Assembly: GCA_033558025.1 (NCBI GenBank)
Contig: JAUCEF010000007.1
Location: 2,976,001 to 3,040,000, forward strand
Length of the DNA: 64,000 bases
Reading direction: 5' to 3'
From: Phytophthora sp. 'mugwort'
Taxonomy: Eukaryota > Oomycota > Peronosporomycetes > Peronosporales > Peronosporaceae
Shown piece after piece: positions 22,818 to 32,843 of the stretch. Numbering within the stretch: position 1 is the first letter of the stretch; every line of letters starts with the position of its first letter. The position numbers and the translations under genes are program-made. The notes under the pieces were generated by a model. The model had not been told where the DNA came from, searched no databases, and saw only the letters and a list, made by a program, of their open reading frames with translations.

Positions 22818-25562
22818 TTAGCTATAGAGCGAGTCCAGCAGCGCCTGGTACTTGCAGTCCACGGCGCGGCGGCAAACGTCGCCCGTGTCGGGGTCCAGCT
22901 CGCCAGACTCGACGGTGAAGTCGGCAGCCATGAGGATCCACTTGCAAACGCGATAGCCAGAGATGGAGCAGACCTGAGGGAGCTCCTCCAATACCGAGTC
23001 AAAGTGGACAGCCCACTGCTGGCAGCGAATCGCTTCACCGACTGTAGTGGCCGTACTAGCGATAGAGTGGCCAACCTTAAGTGCGTCCTCATCGAGTTGG
23101 AGACCACCCGCGTGCCTGTTTGCGGCTGCGGTTCGCGACGTCACTGCACAGGTTTTGAGGAAGAAGAGTGCGCTCAGGAAGGTGCGACCGTCGCCGATCA
23201 GCACTACACGGTCGAGTTCCGGCATCAGCTCCAGCATCACAAACTCGAACGGCTGAATCGGGACCCAGTCACCCGTCGAAAGCACGAGGAAATCTCTCGG
23301 GTCGCTGATCTTGAGAAACCCAGTCGGGGTCAGGAACCCGCGCTGCCACAGACGGAGCCAGCCATCCGAGTCGCATGTCGACGTGTATTGGTCACTGTCA
23401 TCGTCGCCATCGAGCTCTGGGTCTGGGCTGTTATTACCGCTGTTAGGAGCATATCGATAACCCAGAAAAACGTTGCGTCCGCGCAGAACCGTCTCCTGAG
23501 AGCGCTCGTCACAGCGGATCGTGGTGCCCGGCAGCGCACGACCAGAACTTCCAAATTCCCACGCGTGAGGGAAATTTATCGTCGCGAAGCCGCAGGTCTC
23601 AGCAGTCCCAAAGAGCTGGTAAATGGGCGTATCAACCGTCTTAAAAAGCCGCTCGAGCTCAAAATCGAGCGGTGCCAACATGGAGTAACAGGCAGTACAG
23701 CTTTCGAGCCCGACCTTTTTCTTGATGTTGTTAAGCACAAGAGTTTTGGCAAGCATATAGCCCAAACTGCGGTGTTTGGCCCCTTTGCCCTTGGCAAAAA
23801 GAAGTTTTTGAGAGTTGTTGGTAGCGCGCGTCTTCGCCCAGCGGTAGATGGCCGCATTCACGTCCCCCTTGGCACGATACACTTGCTGGCTGAAGCGTGC
23901 CCACGTAGCGGGTGTCGCGAAAAATACAGACGGTTTGTGTTCTGTGACTACACGCGTAAGAGGTCGGTTGTACGTTGGTGCACAAACTACTGACAACCCT
24001 GCGATGAGCGGCACGTAGAACTCTACAACTTGCGACGCCACGTGGTGTAATGGTAGGTACCCGACAAGGCGATCTCGATTCATGAGCCCAAAGCTTTGCA
24101 CCAAAGCAGCAGCCGTGAATAGTACGTTATCGTGCGAAAGCTCTGCGGCTCGAATCCGTCCTAGAGCGTCGTAGTCGAAGGCCAGCAAGCAGCACTGTTC
24201 TGGCACCACGCAGGACGCGAGCAACTCGACCGACGTCATAGCGGCCTTCTCGGTCGCCAGCAAGCTGATCACAAGAAGATCCTGAGCGCCGATAACGTTG
24301 ACGCTGGCGCGCAGATTCGCGACAGCGCGGTCCAACGCAGTTAAATCGCCAAGAACTACCACAGCACGGATTGGTGGTCGCAGTTCTTCTGCCTGATCAT
24401 CCAAAGCTTCTAATGCCTCTCGGAAATTATCCTCCAACGAGTCGACAACCACGATCGTTGCTCTGGCAGCAGGAAAAATGTCGTCTCGAAGCTCACGCGC
24501 CGTCCAAGAACTGCGAACGTGAGCAACCACGCCACCAAGCGACACTGCCGCAAGGTTCACTGCTTGCAACAAAGGACTCGCTTGAGCACTGATCACAACT
24601 CCTTCTCCAGCACAGAAGCCCAATTGAAGCAGCGTCCTCGCCACACATCGTACACGTACGGCATGTTGCGCCCACGAGTAAGCCACATCCACCGGCGCTG
24701 CAGCGGACGCCGCAGACGTCGGGAACCCACGGTGAGTGCGGTCAAACACTTCCTCGCGTCCGCTGAGCGCCACTTCATCTGCAAAGCTGCCCACGGTCTT
24801 CAAGAATGTGCTCCACACGGTCGCGGGCGTAGCTGTGACTAGGGCCGCGACGGTGGTGGCATCTTCTCCACCTTCGTGTGTCACACTCAGCGCTCGAGTC
24901 CATGCTCGTCCTCTGCTGACTCGACTGTTGGCACTGCTTCGTCGGTCTCTCCCGCCCGCCACGGATGGGTCGCTCTCGATGCTGCCACGCGAGTACATGT
25001 AGCCATATGTGGACATGCTGTTGCGCTGGCCGCTGCTCGTGCGTTCGACTGTCGACTCAATTTTAATCTCACCAAAGGGGCGCGCGGGCGGGTGCGAGTG
25101 ATGCAGCATGGACGACTTCTTCACGTCCTCGGCGTGCTCGTCCTGACGCCGATGCAAGGAAAACCTGCGTCTGCGTCGGTGTGGATGGGGCACGTCCCTG
25201 GGTTTGGGCGTCCAGACGTCGCTGGAGCTGACGGACGGACGGCTGCTGCTTGAACTGGAGGCCGGCACCACCGTCGCCGTAAAGGAAATCATGTCCGAGG
25301 TCACGCGCGCGGGGCTGCCAGCTGCGGTTGTGTCGCTGCCGTTACTAATCGTCCAGGGACGCTCCGCGGCGTTATTCTTGGGGCTCGGGGCTGTCGCGCC
25401 AGTGTCGCCAGCGGTGGGGGCCGACGCGATACTGGAAGCGTCTGGACGGCATTCTCTGCGCGGTGCATGGGCCGATGCCGCCGAGGTCATGTGAGCCCGA
25501 GGCGGGAATAAATAAACTGATCTGTAGGCACGGCGGTCATGGATTTTGAAGAATTTGACCAA
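22818..25562 (-). CDS. Acyl-CoA synthetase-like protein with degenerate active-site motifs
   Basis: 914 residues, intronless, of the AMP-binding (ANL) superfamily. It is closest in layout to long-chain/bubblegum-type fatty acyl-CoA synthetases. About 240 N-terminal residues are Ser/Pro/Arg-rich and probably disordered; an alternative start is the ATG at 25490. In the enzyme part, YLPLHHVASQVVEFYVPL (about 498-515), PSVFFATPATWARF and QLFGTAETCGFATINF (about 650-665) are family-typical. The ATP-phosphate loop, normally S/T-rich with a conserved Lys, reads LAFDYDALGRIRAAELSHDN (about 455-474). The usual adenylate-ribose Asp segment reads RLWQRGFLTPTGFLKISDPRDFLVLSTGDW (in two parts, about 738-765), without the standard GD-x-G/GRxK pattern. 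It may be an inactive or regulatory relative; activity cannot be assumed. Confidence 0.82.
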   Translation of the reverse strand: MVKFFKIHDRRAYRSVYLFPPRAHMTSAASAHAPRRECRPDASSIASAPTAGDTGATAPSPKNNAAERPWTISNGSDTTAAGSPARVTSDMISFTATVVPASSSSSSRPSVSSSDVWTPKPRDVPHPHRRRRRFSLHRRQDEHAEDVKKSSMLHHSHPPARPFGEIKIESTVERTSSGQRNSMSTYGYMYSRGSIESDPSVAGGRDRRSSANSRVSRGRAWTRALSVTHEGGEDATTVAALVTATPATVWSTFLKTVGSFADEVALSGREEVFDRTHRGFPTSAASAAAPVDVAYSWAQHAVRVRCVARTLLQLGFCAGEGVVISAQASPLLQAVNLAAVSLGGVVAHVRSSWTARELRDDIFPAARATIVVVDSLEDNFREALEALDDQAEELRPPIRAVVVLGDLTALDRAVANLRASVNVIGAQDLLVISLLATEKAAMTSVELLASCVVPEQCCLLAFDYDALGRIRAAELSHDNVLFTAAALVQSFGLMNRDRLVGYLPLHHVASQVVEFYVPLIAGLSVVCAPTYNRPLTRVVTEHKPSVFFATPATWARFSQQVYRAKGDVNAAIYRWAKTRATNNSQKLLFAKGKGAKHRSLGYMLAKTLVLNNIKKKVGLESCTACYSMLAPLDFELERLFKTVDTPIYQLFGTAETCGFATINFPHAWEFGSSGRALPGTTIRCDERSQETVLRGRNVFLGYRYAPNSGNNSPDPELDGDDDSDQYTSTCDSDGWLRLWQRGFLTPTGFLKISDPRDFLVLSTGDWVPIQPFEFVMLELMPELDRVVLIGDGRTFLSALFFLKTCAVTSRTAAANRHAGGLQLDEDALKVGHSIASTATTVGEAIRCQQWAVHFDSVLEELPQVCSISGYRVCKWILMAADFTVESGELDPDTGDVCRRAVDCKYQALLDSLYS

Positions 25563-26006
25563 ACTCTTTATACAGTGGTAATAAATTTTAAGCGCTGATT
25601 GGACAGAGAGAGTTTGTGCAAACGACCAGGATTGGATACAAATATATTTATACGATTTTATTGGATGAAAAGAGCCCCCTCTGCCGCCAGATTTTTATCG
25701 GCGGTGTTATGATCCCATGTCCCAGCACCCAGCTGGTGCAATTGTGACAAGGTCAAGGTCAACGGGCACAAAGTTTTCCCTCACAACAGGGCGCGAGTGC
25801 TCGTGGCTATGGAGATTATAAGCCAAGAATTGTCACTTTGTGTCTCCTTGCAAGGTGGTGCCTTCGAGACTCGTAAATGAACCCACGTTGCAGACGAGGA
25901 CAGTGCCATCCACGACAGACACGCAGGTCCACGACGGCACTACACAAGAAACTCGGGACAACACAATCAGCAGAGCAAGACGTGGCCTGTATTGAAGCTC
26001 TATCGC
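25563..26006. other. Intergenic region
   Basis: About 440 bp between two minus-strand genes. No gene or repeat seen. It should hold the promoter of the acyl-CoA-synthetase-like gene and the terminator of the USP7-like gene. Confidence 0.5.
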
Positions 26007-29000
26007 TCAGCTTTGACGGATGTGGATGCCCGTCTCCAGCCTCCGGTTGCTGTGGTGGCGCGGCGGCGGCGTCGGGTCCGCGTGCTCCAACCCCAGGCTG
26101 CCCAGTCCCTCAAAGTCTTCGCCGCACAGCTCCGTGAGCCGCGACATGGGGAACGCGTCCAGCACGTCCGTGTCCATCTCTTCGTACACGGCCTCTAACG
26201 TCGACGCCTTCAAATCCTTTACTAGTGCGAAGTTCCACTGCGCGAACACGTCCGATGAGATGCCCATACTACACAAAAGCACACCATTCCAGAGGTTAGT
26301 CGAGCCACGCAACAAGTTCAGACAGCAGTGGGGTCTCGTACCGTTGACGTATACGCTCCTTGACGTCCCCAACGGTGTCCCGCTCGCTGAAACGCACAAT
26401 ACTTGGCACGCCATGAGGGTGGATCCACTTCTGTGAGTTGTTTTGGAAGTTGAAATGCACGACGCCCTTGTAGAACCACAATGGACGCTCCCCGTCGTCA
26501 GATATCGCATCATTCACAGGCAGCTCCTCGGAAGCATTTGGATCAGAGCCTACAGAGTACTTTTCCTCTGCATCGACATCAGTCTTGACCTGAACTGCGG
26601 CCTCTAAAAGCTTGGACACTTCTTCTTTCTCCTCTCTGGTCTCGTCGCTCAATAACTCGTACGACGGAATCTGTTCCACCAGAATCTCAAGCGCATTGGG
26701 ATCCAAAACGCTGCCAGTTCCCCAATAGCGCGATAATGCCGCGTCCTCCGTAAGTACACGCCGGATCATCGATCCATGCTGTACAACCTCACATGCACGT
26801 AACGCAGTGTCGTCCGGCAGCCCAAATCCATCTCGAATAAGCACAAGCAAGTCGCGGACCTTGTGTGTGGGCATCACAAGTACTTCAACATGGCGATGCG
26901 GCGCTACCGATGACGGTGATGCAGCCTGCTCGGTAGCAAAGCACGCGTCGTAAATGCTGAGATGCACGAGGAGCTCCTTTTTAGCCTCAATCTCCGTGAT
27001 CGGATGATCAAGCAGTTCATAGTACAGGATGTTGGTACGCTCCAGATACCCAGTAAGCAGCTCCTCCAACGTGGTTTGATCGTCCCCAGCGTAGCGCGAA
27101 TGACGTAAAGGCGACTTCATGGGCAAGTTGTTGAAAGGCGAGTGCTGATACAATCGTACAAACAGTCGCTTCGAGCCTACGAGACCTAGATGCGCCGCCA
27201 CCACGTCAATCACCTCGTCGTACACGTTGCTAAGCAAAAGTGATAGCGTAAACGATTCATCCTCTGCGTATCCATAGCGGTGGAAAGTCACCTCCACGCG
27301 GTCTAGCAAGTACTGGAAGTACGATGGCACGTCTGGATACCTTTCCACTGATCGCATCTGATGCTTGTAAAGCTTTCCCATTGATATTTGCCCTGATCCA
27401 GCTGACCCGTGGCTATGAGGGTCCCGGTTGCCATTGACATACAAGGCGCTCGATTTCGGTTGGAAGGAGTCAGTCGTAGGTTTCTCATCCACGTCAGAAG
27501 AAATGACAGCCTTCACTTCTTCACCGTCTGGGCCGATGTACGTCGTCTCAATGGCATCAGGGTCATCTTCCACTCCCAACTCGGGCTTGAGCACGATACT
27601 GTTTACTCGTTCCTCGTCTTCAGCATACTGGAAGCAAATGATGTCTCCATTCTGGATTTCAGACCCTGTAAGGGTTGCTTCCATATCAATCTCCGATACG
27701 GTCACAGGCTGAACCTCTTCATACAGCAATAACTCTGTAGTGAAGGGAATCGACAGCGCCTCGTGCAACCGATTCGCTAGCTCTGCACCAGTTATCCGCG
27801 AATCCACAACGAGGTTCCCCATGTACTCGAGTCGCTCGCCGAGTTTCTTGTGAAGGTCGTAAGACTTAATGAACAGCACGATTTCGTGGCTCTGGAGTGG
27901 CGGGGCATGGTCTACTGTGACGCTGTTGCTAGCCTCGGCAAATGCAACAACAGCGTCTCCCTCCTCCTCCTCCTCCATCTCCTGGCTACGTTTGGTCTCG
28001 TCCTCGGAAACTGTTGCTTCTTCTATCACTGGGGGCGAGAATTCATCTAAGAAATGCCGGTAAATGATTGTTGTCAATATCTTGGCCTTCTTCACTCTTC
28101 TGTGACTATGGATAGACGGAGACGATGGCGACAATAAGGGCGAAGCTGATGAAGATTCTAACGAGGCGTCCAAGATCTGGAGATATAATTTAACAGGCGT
28201 TTTTGGTGGAGTATCATCCTCAATCAGCGAGTCCACACGACAGTCATAGACGTCAGGACCAAGTGGTTGGTCGGGTCGCGTTGTGCGGTTTTCACGCGTG
28301 ATGACTTTCCACAAGCGCTGTCGTGACATGGGAATACCGGTCTCTTTATACACGCGACGGTAAAGCTGGCGGATGGACGCTGCACGTTTAATGCGGACAC
28401 GCACCGTGCTCGAGTTATTAAACCCAGAGAAATCCGTTATCTTTGTAATCCGCTTGAGTTTGGCCACACTCGTGTCCGACGCGATGCGAAGATTCATGTA
28501 CAAGTGTTCAGTTTGTTGGGCTTTCTTGCGCCGTGCCGCTGCCTTTTCCTCTTCGTGGAAGCGAGTAACCAACTCTTCTGGGATCGGCAGCGGATCGCTT
28601 TGCCAACTAGGAAGCTCGAGCTCACCTGTGGAACCAACTTCACCCTCAGAAGCGGTCACTGGCGTCTTTTCTGCCTCGACACTTGCACCAACTGCCTCCT
28701 GAATGGCACTAATGTCATTCTCGCCATCACGCACGTACACAAGCATGTATGCGCTCGAAAAACTCCTGCCAAGTGGGAGCATTAAACTGTTTGACGACGA
28801 GTTGAGTGGGAGACTACCACTGCCGTTGCTTTGGCTGGAATCGTACACTTCCTCTACTGTATGATCACCGTCTCCACCTAATACTTCTCCTGTATCCACT
28901 GATCTGAACTCGAGGCCATCCATACTACTCGGCTCGTTACTGTTTCCACCATTCCGATCCGGCGAACAAAAGAGTGAGGATGAATACAGTGGCGATCGAG

Positions 29001-30744
29001 GCTCTGTAGAACCATCTTGCGGCGTTACAGGAGTCCCTGCTGAGCCAAAATTGCCCTCAATCGCTACCTGTTCGTCTACGCGTGTGATCTGGTCGTCATC
29101 AAATCGGAACCAATCAGTGCTTGTCGCGATATGCTTCCCGGGCCGAATAAATACGTAATAATGACCGCCATGGACATCGCCACTGTGCACTAAAACGCTG
29201 TGCAAATGATAACTAAACCGTGACGATTTGTCGTTGCTGCCTTCCACTTCCTCCTTGTCTTCATTCGAGAGAAACTCGTCCAGTACGAGCGTTTTCGGAA
29301 ACTCAAAGCGATCGTGAATCTTGACCATCCCATCACGCATTGGATCGTATTCAAAGCGTTTTAGTTGAATATTAAGAACGGGTGGAAAAGTGAGAAACTT
29401 GATGCCCTTTTTGGCATCCTGTTTCCCATGTCCTTCTGCTTCGTATTGATTATCTCCATCGAGCAGTTCCACTTCCACATATTTACGGAAAGACTGCATC
29501 AAGTCCTTGCAGCCTTTCACATCGAGTTGCAAGTCGTAGAAACTTTCATCTCGGAATGACTGAAAGTCCACGTTCACACACTGTACAAAAGACCGCACTT
29601 TTCCTTCGAAAAGCTTCTGAATAGCCGAATCCACTCTTGTGCGCTTCATTTTTTCCTCTAACCGATCGCACAGAATCCGGTATAGTTCCTGCACATCATG
29701 CTGCATGAACGAGTCGATCGCACTCCAGCCAAACGAGCGCGTCAGCTCCTTTGTTGACACAGCTTTCTCTTGTCTTTGTAACCTGTAAAAAACGCGTTGC
29801 AATGCCAACGACACTGAGTCATTGGTGTCTTCCTGAGCCGTGGGAGTTTCGTACACCATTTGTCTAAACGCTCGCAAGTGAAACAGCGTTTGCAGCAGCG
29901 AATTCAAGTAACAGGTGGCTCCCTGGTTCTTCAAACCCACCATCCCTGTCTCCTCCTTCGAATCGTACGACAGCAAGTGCTGCGTCGTCTCCAACGCGTC
30001 CGTAGTCCCCTCTGCAGAGATCGTCGAGTGTAGCGGTTCCCCCACCTGCTTCTCCACCGCTGCAACGTCACCCACAAAGCTCAGACGCACCTCGATCTCC
30101 ACTTTCCCGTGCTCATCCACGTACTTATTGGTCGGATTAAGCAGTTCGCTCCTTTGGACGAACTGACTCATGCCAAACTCCGCGCTCTCCTTGGAAAACT
30201 CGTGCACGCTCGTGTGTTTAACAAGCGGTGGTTGTCCTCCCTGATTATGGAGCGCAATATTCACTTCTGCCAGTCTGGAGGCCTGCAGTTCCTGCTCGAC
30301 GAGTTCCACGAACACGCCGACAAAAGTCGGGTCTGTGGGGCTTCTAGGCTGCCAAATAAGGCGCCAGGAGGCTCCCTCAGCGTCTTTTTGTGTGGTCGTC
30401 ACGGCTCGCTCGTTGCTCAGTCCTAAAACCTGGAATCGGGCGTGGAATAGGAGCTCTGATGGCTCTGTGTCCGGAATTTGATCATCTGGGGCGGCCTTGG
30501 CGTCGCCAGGAGCCGCCGCGGCTTCGTTGGCGCTGACGACTGCAGGAGGTGAGCGCGATGTTTCCACGTCCATGGGCTCCACATCAGCGTCGGTCTGCGT
30601 GTTAAGCTTCTTGCGGCGCTGGGCCTCGGGCGGCGAGTCACCGACCGGACTCCGACGCTTCTCCACCATGCCGAGGACTGACGAGTGAGGGAGCGGGTGG
30701 TTGGAAGAAAATGGGCCGTTTTCGACCAATTGAAGAGGCCCCAT
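26007..30744 (-). CDS. Ubiquitin carboxyl-terminal hydrolase, USP7/UBP12 type (two exons)
   Basis: Cysteine protease that removes ubiquitin from proteins, in nucleus and cytosol. Domains: a MATH/TRAF-like region (about 95-230), then the USP catalytic domain with the Cys box GLKNQGATCYLNSLLQTLFH (about 279-298). The His box HSGDVHGGHYYVFIRPG follows (about 520-536), then several ubiquitin-like C-terminal domains. Exon 1 is 26342-30744. I place a 73-nt intron at 26269-26341 (GTACGAG...TGTAG, branch-like CTAAC), joining in frame to 26007-26268, which encodes the usual USP7 end (FAQWNFALVKDLKASTLE). Without the splice the frame stops at 26296. Spliced product 1554 residues, longer than animal USP7 (about 1100), partly through acidic and Ser-rich inserts in the catalytic domain. 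Confidence 0.93.
26269..26341 (-). other. Intron of the USP7-like gene
   Basis: 73 nt, GT...AG on the minus strand, phase 2, with CTCGACTAACC as probable branch site. Splicing restores the C-terminal ubiquitin-like domain that a read-through frame would lose. Confidence 0.75.
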
Positions 30745-32843
30745 TTAGACTGACTCGGGAAATCGATATACGTTTATGGAGGTCGTAGTTACTTTAAAGT
30801 TGATATAAACTGACAAAAAGAAGCTCGTCGCTTGCATACCGAAATCATATCACGAATACCGGTAACAATCCTTATGAGAGCACGACGTTTAGAGCTCACG
30901 TTGGAGGTGGCGGTCGCGAGTTCTAGCGAACTCTTACACCCTGGTCTTAGTGATTTTGGGGTTTTGAGGAACTCTCCATTAGCTGGACCACATGTTAGCT
31001 TAAGGTGTTCATTGACTTTCACGTTGTCAGCGACTGCGATCCGAGTTCGCCAACGCCACTCAACCAATCAGCGCAGCGCCATCCCGACTAAAGGTGCGAG
31101 ACCAAACGTGTTCCCGAGTTCATCGAAATGACTGTCGAAATTCGGTTGTCGCCCTACGTGTTTTCGCTTCAAAGCGTTGTGAAGCTGCCGCTCGAGCTCA
31201 AAGGCACGACAGCGTCCTGTTTTCATGATCAGAACGAAAACTACCTCGAGACCACATCCACCCGCCTCCACAACCTCCACAGACGTACGACGACCTGGTT
31301 TAGTCCACGACATTTTCAACTCGACTCGGCAGGTTTCGCTATACAAGTCCGTCGGATTTGGGCTTTTTTGGTAGGACTTCAAGTGAACCCAAAGGCTTGG
31401 CTGCAAATGCTCTCAGTATTAACCATATCGATCTCGAATACTGTTAGCTGTGCTACTACATGTAGCTCTTCGCAACGAATATACCTAAATCGCCTCTAGC
31501 TGGCATAATATCGACGGAGTGCAACTACCGACATCGGCGGAAAGATGTAACCACTTAGCCAAAGATGTGCAAGTCAACGTGTCTGTATTCTGATTAGTAG
31601 AATATATGCCGATTTTGTTCAAGTCAAACTTTGTAAAGAAATGTTAGCAGTCTACTTAAACTTAGACAATGGTCACATCTTTCCGCTGGTTACGTCTTTC
31701 CGCCGATGTCGGTACCCGGATCTTCGTGGTTTTAGGGAAGTATCAACGATGTTAAATCCGCCTACCACCTGATAACATCGTGAACAACTGTTCTTATCAA
31801 GAGAAATACATTATATGTAACAAGAACAGCGGGTAGCAAAGCCTGAATTGAATCCTACTTAGCGTTTATAGCACTGAATGAAGGGTAAACATCTCCCACA
31901 TCCCTAGGCGCTGCGTAGTGATCAATGCATTAAAAATCACGGTTTGATCCATATCACACAGTCAAGAAATGCCGCATCTGTGAGTATAATACAAAGTGAA
32001 TTTTCCCGGCATTCGACAATAACCCTCGTTTAACTGGCACAAAGGGGAGCCTCGGGTAATCCAGTTTTTCTGCCGCGTTTTGTCCGTTTTATGTCCACAT
32101 GCAACGATTCGCGACCATCACTTGCATGCATAAATTCCTCCGATACGCGGCACCAGGGTGAATAGCTTCCGCGCGGCTAGTGTGCCGCCGTTAGGCTGCC
32201 ATTATGCGTCTGCAAGGTATTATCACGTTGCCCACATGCTCAGCTAACGTTGTGCCGAGTTTGAGGCTCGACGACGGGCTGTAGACGGTGCTGGCACCAG
32301 CTGTCTCTGATGTGTCGGCAGATGGATTAACCTGTATATTCGTATACACATGAGCAGCGTGTGGCGGTCCCCCGGCGCCGATGTCGAACGCAGTAGCTTC
32401 AAAATACCAATAGCGAAGATGTAGTGGAGGCACCAGTACCTACTAAATGGCGCACTGCAGTTAGCTTGATGTCTAGACCGACAGATCGTCGATCTGGTGC
32501 TGTGGCTTCTCTGCTGCCTTTTGCAGCATGATAAAAATATCCATCCTCGCCTCTTTTCTCACTTCTCGTAACTACTAACCCAGTTTTGGTACAAAAAGAT
32601 CTGATAATTACACTTGGGTTTGTAAGGTGTCAAAAACGAGTCGACCCACCCATTGCCAATTGTTTCCATTCCAATTTACATAATCCGTTGCTAAAACCGG
32701 TTAAAACCGGGTGTACTCATTGTTTTCGGCGGCGTCTTGGCCCAGTATTTTTGCACTCTCGCATTCGCCGGCCAGGACGAAGAGAAGCCGCCGCCAGTGG
32801 GCCAGCCAGCCCATTGCCAATCTCCAGCTCAAGTCGCTCCACT
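30745..32843. other. 2.1-kb divergent intergenic region
   Basis: Lies between the divergent USP7-like and KDM5-like genes and should carry both promoters. A MITE-like element (31526-31714) is listed separately. Other open frames (up to 123 codons) have no recognisable motif. Confidence 0.5.
31526..31714. mobile_element. MITE-like element with 28-bp terminal inverted repeats
   Basis: Left end 31526-31553 (TACCGACATCGGCGGAAAGA...) and right end 31687-31714 are inverted copies differing at one base. A shorter related motif (AAAGATGTG) recurs just inside both ends, a subterminal repeat pattern common in DNA-transposon derivatives. At 189 bp it has no coding capacity. I see no clear target-site duplication, so the exact ends are provisional. 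Confidence 0.7.

Noticed and set aside
22815..23993. 392-codon plus-strand frame opposite the acyl-CoA-synthetase-like gene
   Set aside because: It lies antisense to a well-supported enzyme-like gene and shows no family motif; it is a shadow frame caused by GC-rich codon use.
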